From Actinomycetota bacterium (lineage in GTDB: Bacteria; Actinomycetota; Actinomycetes; S36-B12): a stretch of 40,000 nt of DNA. The notes beneath the pieces are model-generated. The model was not told the DNA's origin and did not search any database. It was given only the letters and a program-made list of their open reading frames with translations. This document shows, piece by piece, positions 22,529 to 30,989 of the stretch (positions are counted from its first letter, which is position 1; each line of letters starts with the position of its first letter). The stretch lies in contig JADKGE010000012.1 in NCBI GenBank assembly GCA_016717115.1, positions 1 through 40,000 of the forward strand, given 5' to 3'. The position numbers and the translations under genes were made by a program.

Positions 22529-24399
22529 TGGGCGGCAAGCTGACTCCGGTCCTGCACCTGGTCACGTGCGGATCGGTCGACGACGGCAAGTCGACCCTCA
22601 TCGGTCGCCTGCTCGCCGAGACCGACTCCGTGCCCCTCGACCAGCTCGACTACGCGAAGCGCACCCGCCGCGGCGGGTCGACCATCCCCGTCGGCGATAT
22701 CGACTACTCGCTGCTCACCGACGGCCTCGAGGCCGAGCGTGAGCAGGGCATCACGATCGACGTGGCCTACCGGCACATGAACCTCCCGAACGGCCGCCGG
22801 GTGCTGATCGCCGACTCTCCCGGCCATGAGCAGTACACCCGCAACATGGCGGTGGCGGCCTCCAACGGCGACGTGGCCGTGCTGATGGTCGACGCCCATC
22901 GGGGCGTCCGCGACCAGACCCACCGGCACCTGACGATCTGTGCCCTCATGGGCGTTAAGACGGTGGTCATCGCGGTCAACAAGATGGACCTGGTCGGCTA
23001 CGAGCACGCCACCTTCGAGGAGATCGTCGGCATCGTGCGCACCACGGCGGCGCGCCTGGACGTGCCCGACGTCGTTGCGATCCCGATGAGCGCCGCACTC
23101 GGCGACAACGTCACGCACGACAGCGACAAGATGCCCTGGTACAAGGGGCCGAACCTGCTGTCGTACCTGTCCGACTGGGAGTCGGTTGACGACATCAGGG
23201 CCGACGCCGCGCTGCGCTTCCCCGTGCAGTTCGTGGCCCGCGCAGAGGGCAACTTCCGGGGCTACGCCGGCACCGTCGTCGCCGGCCGGGTGGCCAGGGG
23301 CGATGCCGTGGTCATCGCCGACTCCGGCAGGACGGCGATCGTCGACCGCATCGTCACCTACGACCTGCATACCGAGGGGCACATCGCCGACCTCGAGCGC
23401 GCGGAGGCCGGCCAGGCCGTGACCATCACGCTCGACCACGAGGTCGACGTGACCCGCGGCGACGTGATCGCCAGCGCCGACGGCGAGCAGCTGCAGCCGG
23501 CCGACCGGTTCGCGGTCGACATGGTGTGGCTGGGCGAGGAGCCTCTGGCCCACGGCCGGTCCTACCTGCTCATCTCCGGTTCCCGCTCCATCCCGGCCAC
23601 CGTCACCAACGTGCGGTACCGCCAGGACGTCGTGTCCGGCCATCAGCACGCAGCCCGCCTGCTCGAGATGAACGGCATCGGTCGCGTCGAGATCGCCACT
23701 GACAAGCCCATCCCCATGGACCCGTACTCCGTGTGCCGTGACACGGGCGGATTCCTGCTCGTCGACCGCGTCACCGCGGACACGGTCGCAGCAGGCATGG
23801 TGCGTCACGTCATGCGCCGGGCGTTCAACGTCGTCCCGCACACCTACGACGTCGACCACGAGGCGCGAACTCGCCTCATGGGTCATGCCGGCAAGGTGGT
23901 CTGGCTCACCGGCCTGCCGGGCTCGGGCAAGTCCACGATCGCCGATGCTGCCGTGCGTGCACTGCACTCCCTGGGCGTTCACACCTACGTGCTCGACGGC
24001 GACAACGTGCGCACCGGCCTGAACAAGGACCTGGGCTTCACCGCCGAGGACCGGGCCGAGAACGTCCGCCGGGTGGGCGAGGTGGGCAAGCTCATGGTGG
24101 ATGCCGGGCTGGTGGTGTTCGTCGCCCTCGTCTCGCCGTACCGCGCCGATCGGGAGTCCGCGGCCGCCCTGTACACCGAGGGCGAGTTCCTGGAGGTCTA
24201 CATCGACACTCCCGTCGAGGTGTGTGCGGAGCGCGACCCAAAGGGGCTGTACGCGAAGGCCGCGGCCGGGAACCTGCCCAACATGACCGGCATGGGCCAG
24301 GCGTACGAGGTGCCCGAGCACCCCGACCTGGTCCTGCGCGGCACCGGTGATCTCGACGCGTCCGTCCAGCAACTCGTTCGGAGCATCCTCGGCGAGTAG
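22528..24399 (+). CDS. cysNC: Fused ATP sulfurylase GTPase subunit and APS kinase
   Basis: A 623-residue fusion. The N-terminal CysN domain (to about residue 440) is an EF-Tu-like GTPase that drives APS synthesis: G1 GSVDDGKSTLIGRLL, switch region EREQGITIDVAYR, G3 DSPGHEQYTRNM and G4 NKMDLV. The C-terminal CysC domain (from about residue 450) phosphorylates APS to PAPS, with P-loop GLPGSGKSTIADA, DGDNVRTGLNKDLGF, and SPYRADRESAAAL. Both nucleotide sites look intact, so PAPS should be made. No cysH or sulfite reductase is next to it, so PAPS might feed assimilation elsewhere or a sulfotransferase. The start GTG 22528 overlaps the last base of cysD. Confidence 0.96.
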   Translation: MGGKLTPVLHLVTCGSVDDGKSTLIGRLLAETDSVPLDQLDYAKRTRRGGSTIPVGDIDYSLLTDGLEAEREQGITIDVAYRHMNLPNGRRVLIADSPGHEQYTRNMAVAASNGDVAVLMVDAHRGVRDQTHRHLTICALMGVKTVVIAVNKMDLVGYEHATFEEIVGIVRTTAARLDVPDVVAIPMSAALGDNVTHDSDKMPWYKGPNLLSYLSDWESVDDIRADAALRFPVQFVARAEGNFRGYAGTVVAGRVARGDAVVIADSGRTAIVDRIVTYDLHTEGHIADLERAEAGQAVTITLDHEVDVTRGDVIASADGEQLQPADRFAVDMVWLGEEPLAHGRSYLLISGSRSIPATVTNVRYRQDVVSGHQHAARLLEMNGIGRVEIATDKPIPMDPYSVCRDTGGFLLVDRVTADTVAAGMVRHVMRRAFNVVPHTYDVDHEARTRLMGHAGKVVWLTGLPGSGKSTIADAAVRALHSLGVHTYVLDGDNVRTGLNKDLGFTAEDRAENVRRVGEVGKLMVDAGLVVFVALVSPYRADRESAAALYTEGEFLEVYIDTPVEVCAERDPKGLYAKAAAGNLPNMTGMGQAYEVPEHPDLVLRGTGDLDASVQQLVRSILGE

Positions 24400-24444
24400 C
24401 CTGCTCCAACCGTTGTCTTCCACAGTTCAGAGAGGCGCAACCTC

Positions 24445-25554
24445 GTGTCCGGCCCGAATACGTCGTTCGACCCCAAGCAGGTCGCCAGCCTCGACGCGGC
24501 CGCCATCGATGAGATGGTCGCGGCCGCGCAAGCGGACATCGCTGGGGCAGCCGACCTCGCCCAGCTCAAGGAGGCCCGGCTGGCGCACGCGGGCGATCGG
24601 TCCCCGCTGGCCCTGGCCAATCGTGAGATCGGCGCCCTGCCCCCTGCCGCCAAGGCGGAGGCCGGCAAGCGCGTTGGCCAGGCCCGCAACGTCGTGAAGT
24701 CGGCGCTCGAGGAGCGCCAGGCGGCGCTCGAGATCGAGCGCGACGAGCGCGCGCTGGTCGAGGAGACCGTCGATGTCACGGTTCCTACCGACCGCAATCC
24801 GCTGGGGGCCCGTCATCCGCTGACCACTCTCATGGAGCGCGTCGCCGATGTGTTCGTCTCGATGGGCTACGACATCGTCGAGGGGCCCGAAGTCGAGGCG
24901 GAGTGGGTGAACTTCGATGCACTCAACGTGCCGCCCGATCATCCGGCGCGCACGATGCAGGACACCTTCTTCGTCGAGTCGGCCGACAGTGGCGTCGTCC
25001 TGCGCACGCAGACCTCACCGATGCAGATCCGCGCCCTGCTTGAGCGGGACCTGCCGGTCTATGTCATTGCGCCGGGCCGCGTGTTCCGCACAGACGAGCT
25101 CGACGCCACGCACACGCCGGTGTTCCACCAGATCGAAGGACTCGCAGTCGACAAAGGCATCACGATGGCCGACCTTCGCGGCACCCTCGATCATTTCGCG
25201 GCCGCGATGTTCGGCGACGGAATCCACACGCGCATGCGGCCGTCGTACTTCCCGTTCACGGAGCCGAGTGCCGAGGTCGACCTCGAGTGCTTCGTCTGCC
25301 GGGGAGAGTCGGTCGGCAATCCCGAGCGGCCATGTCGCACCTGCGGCAGCGAGGGCTGGATCGAGTGGGGTGGCTGCGGCATGGTCAACCCACGCGTTCT
25401 CAGCGCGGTGGGCATCGACCCCAACATCTATCGCGGCTTCGCCTTCGGCATGGGAGTGGAGCGCACGTTGATGTTCCGCAATGGAGTCAGCGACATGCGC
25501 GACATGGTCGAGGGCGATGTGCGGTTCTCGCTGGCGTTCGGGCTGGAGGGCTGA
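24445..25554 (+). CDS. pheS: Phenylalanyl-tRNA synthetase alpha subunit
   Basis: Catalytic subunit of the heterotetrameric PheRS, class II synthetase. The 369-residue protein has an N-terminal coiled-coil region (about residues 1-100) that contacts tRNA, then HPARTMQDTFFV (motif 1 area), HQIEGLAVDK (motif 2), PSYFPFTEPSAEVDLECF, GCGMVNPRVL, and motif 3 GMGVERTLMFRNGVSDMRDM. A Cys quartet (CFVC and CRTC, about residues 284-304) is inserted before GWIEWGGCG and may bind zinc, as in some bacterial PheS. It starts with GTG 24445 after an AGAGAGG ribosome binding site, 45 bases after cysNC. The TGA overlaps the pheT ATG. No T-box or leader peptide is visible in the short upstream gap. Confidence 0.96.
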   Translation: MSGPNTSFDPKQVASLDAAAIDEMVAAAQADIAGAADLAQLKEARLAHAGDRSPLALANREIGALPPAAKAEAGKRVGQARNVVKSALEERQAALEIERDERALVEETVDVTVPTDRNPLGARHPLTTLMERVADVFVSMGYDIVEGPEVEAEWVNFDALNVPPDHPARTMQDTFFVESADSGVVLRTQTSPMQIRALLERDLPVYVIAPGRVFRTDELDATHTPVFHQIEGLAVDKGITMADLRGTLDHFAAAMFGDGIHTRMRPSYFPFTEPSAEVDLECFVCRGESVGNPERPCRTCGSEGWIEWGGCGMVNPRVLSAVGIDPNIYRGFAFGMGVERTLMFRNGVSDMRDMVEGDVRFSLAFGLEG

Positions 25555-28039
25555 TGCGCGCACCGTTGTCGTGGCTGCGTGAGCTCGTCGCCATCCCTGC
25601 CGACCAGTCGGGCCGCGACGTTGCCGCGAAGCTCATCGCTGCCGGGCTCGAGGTCGAGACCGTGGAGTCGGTCGGCGCCGGCGTCGACGGGCCCCTGCTC
25701 GTCGGGCTGGTTCTCGAGGTCGAGGAGCTCACCGAGTTCAAGAAGCCCATCCGCTGGTGCCAGGTCGATGTCGGCGCGGCCGCCGGGGGAGTGCACGGCA
25801 TCATCTGCGGCGCACGCAACTTCGTCGCGGGCGACCTTGTCGTGGTTGCCTTGCCGGGCACCGTGCTGCCCGGCGGATTCGAGATCACGGCTCGCTCCAC
25901 GTACGGCAAGGTCTCCGACGGCATGATCTGCTCGGAGCGCGAGTTGGCGCTCGGCGACAACCACGACGGCATCATGGTGCTGCCCGCCGACTCGGCCAAG
26001 CCGGGTGACGACGCCGCCCCGGTCGTCGGGGTGGGGGACGAGGTGCTCGATATCGCCATCACCCCGGACCGCGGCTACGCGCTGTCCATGCGGGGAATCG
26101 CCCGCGAGACGGCGATCGCGTATGGCGTCGACTTCGTCGACCCGGGCGTGGCCCTGGCCGACCTGCCCGCGCCGCTTCCCGATCGGGCGCCGCAGGAGTG
26201 TGGCAGCGAGGATCCCACGGGCTGCGACCTGTTCACGATGCGCACGATCGTCGGCTTCGATCCGGCGGCGCCATCGCCGCTGTGGATGCAGCGCCGTCTA
26301 GTGGCCTGCGGCATGCGGCCGGTCTCACTGGCCGTCGACGTGACCAACTACGTCATGATCGAGCTCGGCCAGCCCCTGCACGCCTTCGATCTCGACAAGC
26401 TGCAAGGTCCTATCCGTGCTGCGCGCGCTGCCGATGGCGCTGCGTTCGAGACGCTCGACCACGTCAAGCGGATCCTGTCCTCCGACGACCTCGTGATCCG
26501 TGACGATCGCGGTCCGATCGGCCTCGCGGGGACGATGGGCGGGCTCGAGACCGAGATCGATGACACCACGACCAACATCGCGCTGGAGGCCGCACACTTC
26601 GCCTCTGAGGTTGTGGCCAGGATGTCGCGTCGCCACAAGCTCTCCAGTGAGGCGTCGCGTCGCTTCGAGCGCGGCGTCGATCGCGATCTGGCGCCGTACG
26701 CCTCCGCACGATGTGCCGCCCTGCTCCTGGAGTTCGGCGGCGGGCACTACGTCGGCATGACGGCCGTCGAGTCGCCCTCCGTCGAGCACGTCATCTCGAT
26801 GGATGTGGCCGAACCCGGCGATGTCGCTGGCATGGTGATCGAGGCCGGCGCGGTGGTGGCGGCTCTCGAGGGAGTCGGCTGCACAGTCGACGTCACCGGC
26901 GACGAGCTTGCCGTGACCGCGCCGTCGTGGCGACCCGACCTCACCGATCCGGCCGACCTGGTCGAGGAGGTCGTCCGTCTTGTCGGCTACGACCTGCTTC
27001 CGTCCACTCTGCCGACGGCCCCGCTCGGCGGCGGACTCACTCATGCCCAGCGGCTTCGGCGCCGGGTCGGCATGGCGCTGGCTGCCCGAGGACTGGTGGA
27101 GGTGCTGTCCTATCCGTTCGTCGGCGACGGCGAACTGGATGCGCTCCTTCTGGCCGACGACGACGTACGTCGCAGCGGACCGCGCCTGGCCAATCCACTG
27201 TCAGAGGAGCAGCCCTACCTGCGCGCCACGCTGCTTCCGGGGCTCCTGGCCGCCGCCCGCCGCAACGCAGGTCGTGGCAACGTCGACCTGGCGATCTTCG
27301 AGATCGGGTCGATCTTCGCCGGCGCGGTCGCCTCGTCCGCGCCGCCGCGACCGTCGGTGGCCAACCGGCCCACAGACGAGGAATGGGCAGGCCTGAACGA
27401 CCTGCTTCCCCAGCAGCCCGTGAGCCTCGCAGCAGTGTTCGCCGGCACCCGGGAGCCGCAGGGATGGTGGGTCCGGCCCGGCCGGCCTCGTGGGCGGATG
27501 CCGTCGAGACGGCCCGCACCGTCGCACAGGTGTGCGGCGTCGAGGTCGAGGTCATCGCTGGACGGGACACCTCGTTCCATCCGGGCCGCTGTGCCCAGGT
27601 ACTGCTCGACGGCCGCGTCGTCGCCATCGCCGGCGAACTGCATCCGCGGGTCATCGAGTCCTTCGGCCTACCCTCCCGCGCTGCGGCCGTCACGGTCGAT
27701 CTCGAGGCGATCATCGACGCTGCCCCGGAGATCCTGCCGGCCCCGGCCGTCGGGTCCCAGCCGCTCGCGAAGGAGGACATCGCCGTGGTGGTGGATGCCT
27801 CCGTGCCGGTGAGCGTTGTCCAGACGGCGCTCGAGGCTGACGCGGGCGGACTGCTGGAGTCCGTCCGCCTGTTCGACGTCTACGAGGGACCGCAGGTAGC
27901 ACAGGGCAAGAAGTCGCTGGCCTTCGCGCTCCGATTCCGGGCGCCGGACCGCACCCTGGGCGCCGAGGAGATCGCCGAGGCACGCCGCGCTGCCCTCGAC
28001 CGGGCCGCGACCGCCTGCGGAGCCGAACTGCGCGTCTGA
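25554..28039 (+). CDS. pheT: Phenylalanyl-tRNA synthetase beta subunit, apparent -1 frameshift
   Basis: Beta subunit of PheRS with editing and tRNA anticodon-recognition roles. N-terminal EMAP-II-like tRNA-binding domain at about residues 40-150 (VGLVLEVEELTEFKKP, GIICGARNF, KVSDGMICSERELALG), then B3/B4 editing, B5, and catalytic-like domains, and a C-terminal FDX-ACB anticodon domain (KEDIAVVVDASVPVSVV, LFDVYEGPQVAQGKKSLAFALRFR). The frame from ATG 25554 is right through GWW, codon 639 (27468-27470). After that, homology continues in the frame shifted by -1, as GPARPASWADAVETA, to the TGA at 28037-28039. One G missing from GGG 27469-27471 explains it: GGGG would restore WWGPARP. A sequencing or assembly error is likely, since this gene is normally essential. 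The repaired product would be about 829 residues. Confidence 0.9.
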
Positions 28040-28050
28040 GCCCGCCGCCG

Positions 28051-28088
28051 CACTGCTCGCCGAGCGAGCAATCGCTCGGCGAGCGGTG
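28051..28088 (+). terminator. Long terminator-like stem-loop after pheT
   Basis: GCTCGCCGAGCGA (28055-28067) and TCGCTCGGCGAGC (28072-28084) are perfect 13-bp arms with the GNRA tetraloop GCAA. Flanking bases extend the helix to about 17 bp with one T-G pair. No T-run follows, as is common in high-GC terminators. It starts 11 bases after the pheT stop. Confidence 0.75.
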
Positions 28089-28091
28089 CTA

Positions 28092-28140
28092 CGTTGCTGG
28101 CAACGCCCTCTGGCAGGAGCAGCAGCGCGGTTGGCCGCGC
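28092..28140 (+). other. Two further small hairpins after the pheT terminator
   Basis: CGTTGC/GCAACG (28092-28097 and 28100-28105) and GCGCGG/CCGCGC (28125-28130 and 28135-28140, loop TTGG) are perfect 6-bp inverted repeats in tandem after the main stem-loop. The second is followed by TTAGG. The remaining bases to 28219 hold a TTGACC (28175-28180) and a TACGGAT (28191-28197), too close together for a normal promoter pair. Confidence 0.35.
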
Positions 28141-28219
28141 TTAGGTGGGGGAGCGGACGGGGCGTCAACTGCCCTTGACCCGCGGGCGTCTACGGATGCG
28201 TCGACCTGGGGGAACGGTC

Positions 28220-30937
28220 ATGAAGTCGCTCTCGCGCGTGCTCGTCCTTGCCTCGTCCGTCGCGGTCGTCCTGGCCGGGCTGACCGTCCCGAATGCGATC
28301 GCGGCTCAGGTGGCGACGCTCAGTGTGACCGTTGCGGGACAGCAGCCATCGCAGACGATGCTCACGCAAGGTGATGTATCTGCCAACGTTGGTGACACCA
28401 TTGCGCTGACGAACAACTCTGGTGTCCAGGTCGCTGTCATGGATCCGTCTGGTTCGGCGATCACCGATTCGCAGGGGTACCCGTGCAACGCGCCAAGTTG
28501 CAGTCTTCCTGTTGGGGACACCCAGTCCTACACGATTGTCGGGTCGGGAAATCTCACGATCACGGCCCAGGGCGCGGGGCCTGCACTCCTGGGGGTCACG
28601 ACGTCCGCACCTCCGGTGACCACGACGTCGACTTCGCCTCCCCCGGCGAAGTACCGCTTGACCTTCGACTGGAACGGGGCCCGCTGCGCTGCCAAGGTTT
28701 CCGACGAGATCTCGGATACCGCGTGGACAACGACGCCGAGCACTGGATGCTCCAGGAGTGAGTATGCCCTCGCTGGCTGGAGCACCTCCAAGAACGATCG
28801 CACTGGCCTGTTCTTCAAGCCCGGCGACCCCGTGCAGGTGACCGGCCACAACACCCTGTACGCGCAGTGGGACTACACCGTCGTGACGCACTGGTACCCG
28901 TGTGGCGGCGACTCAGTCCAGACTGTGGCTCCTGGTACGTCCGTGACACTGCCGAGTGAAATGTCGTGCCCGACGGTCGGCACCATGAAGCCGTACAAGC
29001 TGATCATCCAAGGTGGCCCCCGCTTCATGGCTGGACAGACCATCACGCCAACCGGACCGATGTACCTGAACGTCATCTACAGCTCGTCCACCATCCTGAC
29101 GTTGACGTGTCCCGTCAGTACGGGAGTCGCGTCGACGAGTCAGACAGTGTGGGCTGGCGAGACGGTGCCCGTGCCGGCGGAGTGCGGAAGCCAACCCATC
29201 GAGGCATGGACGACCGACGCCGACGGAAGCGGAGAAGGCTACGACCTCGACCACCCGTTCACGGCTGGGAGCGGGAATGCCAACGTGACCCTCCACGGCC
29301 AGCTGCCCGGTCACCGGGTGATCACCATCAACTGGGATGCCGCGGGGGGCACCTGCGCCAAGGCAACATCGAAGGTCGCCTGGGGATCCGGTTTCCTGCC
29401 GGGGTCCTGCCAGAAGTCCGGCAACGCCATCGTGGGATGGCAGGTCGACGGCAAGGCGATCAAGGCGGGCGAGGCGATTCGCCCCGACAAGTCGAAGGCA
29501 CAGGTCACGGCGGTGCCGGTATGGCAGCAGATACCAAGGCTGGCGGTCGGCTGGGGCTTTGGCGTCTCCTGCTCGCCGGTCGTCGTGGCGGGGACCTGGA
29601 GCGATCAGGAGCAGCGCTTCACTGCCCAGTTGCCGAGTGCTGACGCCTGCGGCAATGGCGGCTACGTTCTGATGTCGTACAACACCATGGTTGATGGATC
29701 CGGCACGCAGGCCGCCATCGGCCAGACCGTCACCTTCGATCCAGTCTCGCCGGGCAAGGACTCGACGTTCTACTTCGCCCAATGGGGTGTTCCGATCACC
29801 TACGACTACAACGTCAAGGCGATGACTCCGTTCGGCGCAAGCGCGGACTGCCCGACCCAGAAGATCGTGGTGCCGTTCGGCAAGGAGTTCACGGTGCCGC
29901 CCCGTACCGCGTGCCAGCCGAGCGACCCGAGGATGGCACTGAGCAACTGGGCCACGATCGACACGTGGAGTCGGACCATCGATCCGCATCTCGTTGAGCC
30001 GGGAAAGGCCGTCACTGCATTCCTGCCCACCACCTTCTACGCGTGGTGGGGATTCCTCACCACCGTCACGTTCGACGCGAACGGAGGAACGTGCCAGACG
30101 AGCAGCCGCACACTGCCCATGCTCAGCCTGTTCGCGCTGCCGGCATTCAGCGACTGCAGTCGCCCGGGCTATCGATTCGACGGCTGGGGTGGTTCGGCAT
30201 CCGCGAAGCGCCCGTACTTCGCACCGGGAGCGAGCGTCAATGCCATCCCCAACGTGACCCTCTACGCGCAGTGGGCTCGGATAAGCACGTCGTGCGACAA
30301 GCCCGCAACCCTTTTTGTCGACTGGAGCGGGTGTGACAAGCGGGGGGCGCAACTGAGTGGTGCCCTGCTGGGTGGGGCCGATCTGTCAAACGCCCTGCTG
30401 GACAAGGCGAACCTGGATTCAGTCAACTTCACCGCCGCCTGCGGAATGATCTGCGTTTCGCTCGTCACGGCCACGGGAGCGCATATGCCGGGGGCCTCGA
30501 TGAAGAGGGTCACTCTCCTTGGGTCGTACTTCGAAGCAGCGGACCTCTCCTACGCTCATCTCGATGGCACGCAGATAGGCGGCGGCTGGCCGTTAGGCCG
30601 CAATGAAGACGGGACACCGTCCCGTCCTAACAAGTGGTCAGGCGCGAACCTGAGTCACTCAACGTTGGACGCGACCGTCCTGAGCAACGCGGTCTTGGAC
30701 GGTGCCGATTTCAGTTACGCCACAGCCATCACATCCAAGTTGTCCGTGATAGACGTGTCTGCGGTGGGGGCCAAGTTCGTGGGGGCGCAGCTCCCCAGGG
30801 CTACGTTCACGAGCGTCGACCTGACGAACGCCGACTTCACCGGGGCCGATCTGACCGGCGTGACATTCAAGGACTGCACCATGACGGGAGTGAAGTTCGA
30901 CCGGGCGATTCAGACGGGCATGGTTATTCAGCAGTAG
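28220..30937 (+). CDS. Secreted protein with seven cysteine-paired Listeria-Bacteroides-type repeats and a pentapeptide-repeat domain
   Basis: A 905-residue exported protein. A Sec signal peptide covers residues 1 to about 34 (MKSLSRVLVLASSVAVVLAG...NAIAAQ). An N-terminal Thr/Ser/Pro-rich linker ends near 143. Seven degenerate repeats follow at roughly 145-217, 218-287, 288-361, 366-436, 440-522, 524-611 and 614-685. The first and last are textbook InlB B / Flg_new repeats (TFDANGGTC, RFDGWGGS, TLYAQW). From about 709 to 900 the chain is pentapeptide repeats (ALLGGADLSNALLDKANLDSV, DLTNADFTGADLTGV), predicted to form a quadrilateral beta-helix. There is no LPxTG, transmembrane segment or lipobox. 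ATG 28220 follows GGGGGA. GC is visibly lower than in neighbours, and a TTA codon occurs near 30595. Probably an extracellular or cell-surface adhesion/structural protein; the function is unknown. Confidence 0.85.
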   Translation: MKSLSRVLVLASSVAVVLAGLTVPNAIAAQVATLSVTVAGQQPSQTMLTQGDVSANVGDTIALTNNSGVQVAVMDPSGSAITDSQGYPCNAPSCSLPVGDTQSYTIVGSGNLTITAQGAGPALLGVTTSAPPVTTTSTSPPPAKYRLTFDWNGARCAAKVSDEISDTAWTTTPSTGCSRSEYALAGWSTSKNDRTGLFFKPGDPVQVTGHNTLYAQWDYTVVTHWYPCGGDSVQTVAPGTSVTLPSEMSCPTVGTMKPYKLIIQGGPRFMAGQTITPTGPMYLNVIYSSSTILTLTCPVSTGVASTSQTVWAGETVPVPAECGSQPIEAWTTDADGSGEGYDLDHPFTAGSGNANVTLHGQLPGHRVITINWDAAGGTCAKATSKVAWGSGFLPGSCQKSGNAIVGWQVDGKAIKAGEAIRPDKSKAQVTAVPVWQQIPRLAVGWGFGVSCSPVVVAGTWSDQEQRFTAQLPSADACGNGGYVLMSYNTMVDGSGTQAAIGQTVTFDPVSPGKDSTFYFAQWGVPITYDYNVKAMTPFGASADCPTQKIVVPFGKEFTVPPRTACQPSDPRMALSNWATIDTWSRTIDPHLVEPGKAVTAFLPTTFYAWWGFLTTVTFDANGGTCQTSSRTLPMLSLFALPAFSDCSRPGYRFDGWGGSASAKRPYFAPGASVNAIPNVTLYAQWARISTSCDKPATLFVDWSGCDKRGAQLSGALLGGADLSNALLDKANLDSVNFTAACGMICVSLVTATGAHMPGASMKRVTLLGSYFEAADLSYAHLDGTQIGGGWPLGRNEDGTPSRPNKWSGANLSHSTLDATVLSNAVLDGADFSYATAITSKLSVIDVSAVGAKFVGAQLPRATFTSVDLTNADFTGADLTGVTFKDCTMTGVKFDRAIQTGMVIQQ
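28652..30274 (+). repeat. Coding region of seven degenerate Cys-paired repeats
   Basis: Each repeat of about 70-88 residues has one pair of cysteines 18-26 residues apart, and most end in an aromatic strand such as YAQW, FAQWG or YAWWG. The repeats have diverged strongly, so DNA-level repetition is not obvious. Confidence 0.7.
30344..30919 (+). repeat. Coding region of pentapeptide repeats
   Basis: About 190 residues follow the A(D/N)LXX-like pattern with Leu, Phe or Val at the centre position (for example GADLS, NALLD, KANLD, GADFS, NADFT, GADLT). A 35-residue irregular insert with a Cys pair (ACGMIC) and a loop (GGWPLGRNEDG) interrupt the helix. Confidence 0.75.
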
Positions 30938-30962
30938 GCGGACGGACGGTCGCGCCGGGCCT

Positions 30963-30983
30963 GTATACGAATATGCGTATACT
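30963..30983 (+). promoter_or_regulatory. argC leaderless promoter overlapped by a palindrome, candidate ArgR operator
   Basis: GTATACG (30963-30969) and CGTATAC (30976-30982) form a perfect inverted repeat around AATATG. The AT-rich 18-bp core (30964-30981) has the size and symmetry of an ARG box. It overlaps the -10 box TATACT (30978-30983), which ends exactly 6 bases before the argC ATG at 30990. ArgR, encoded five genes downstream, would block this promoter when arginine is plentiful. The binding claim is inference. Confidence 0.65.
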
Positions 30984-30989
30984 CCTCGC

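Noticed and set aside
22377..24423. Minus-strand open frames of up to 632 codons over cysNC
   Set aside because: Antisense to an intact GTPase-kinase fusion with all motifs; composition is His/Val/Asp-rich as expected from the reverse complement of biased codons.
24400..24444. T-box or leader-peptide attenuator before pheS
   Set aside because: The 45-base gap is too short and lacks the T-box sequence, terminator or a Phe-rich leader.
27462..27475. Programmed -1 frameshift in pheT
   Set aside because: No canonical slippery heptamer or downstream stimulatory structure is evident, and PheT is not known to be made this way. A one-base indel is simpler.
28913..30352. 479-codon minus-strand open frame opposite the secreted repeat protein
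   Set aside because: The + strand has a signal peptide and two clear repeat families; the minus frame has no domain and no ribosome binding site of note.
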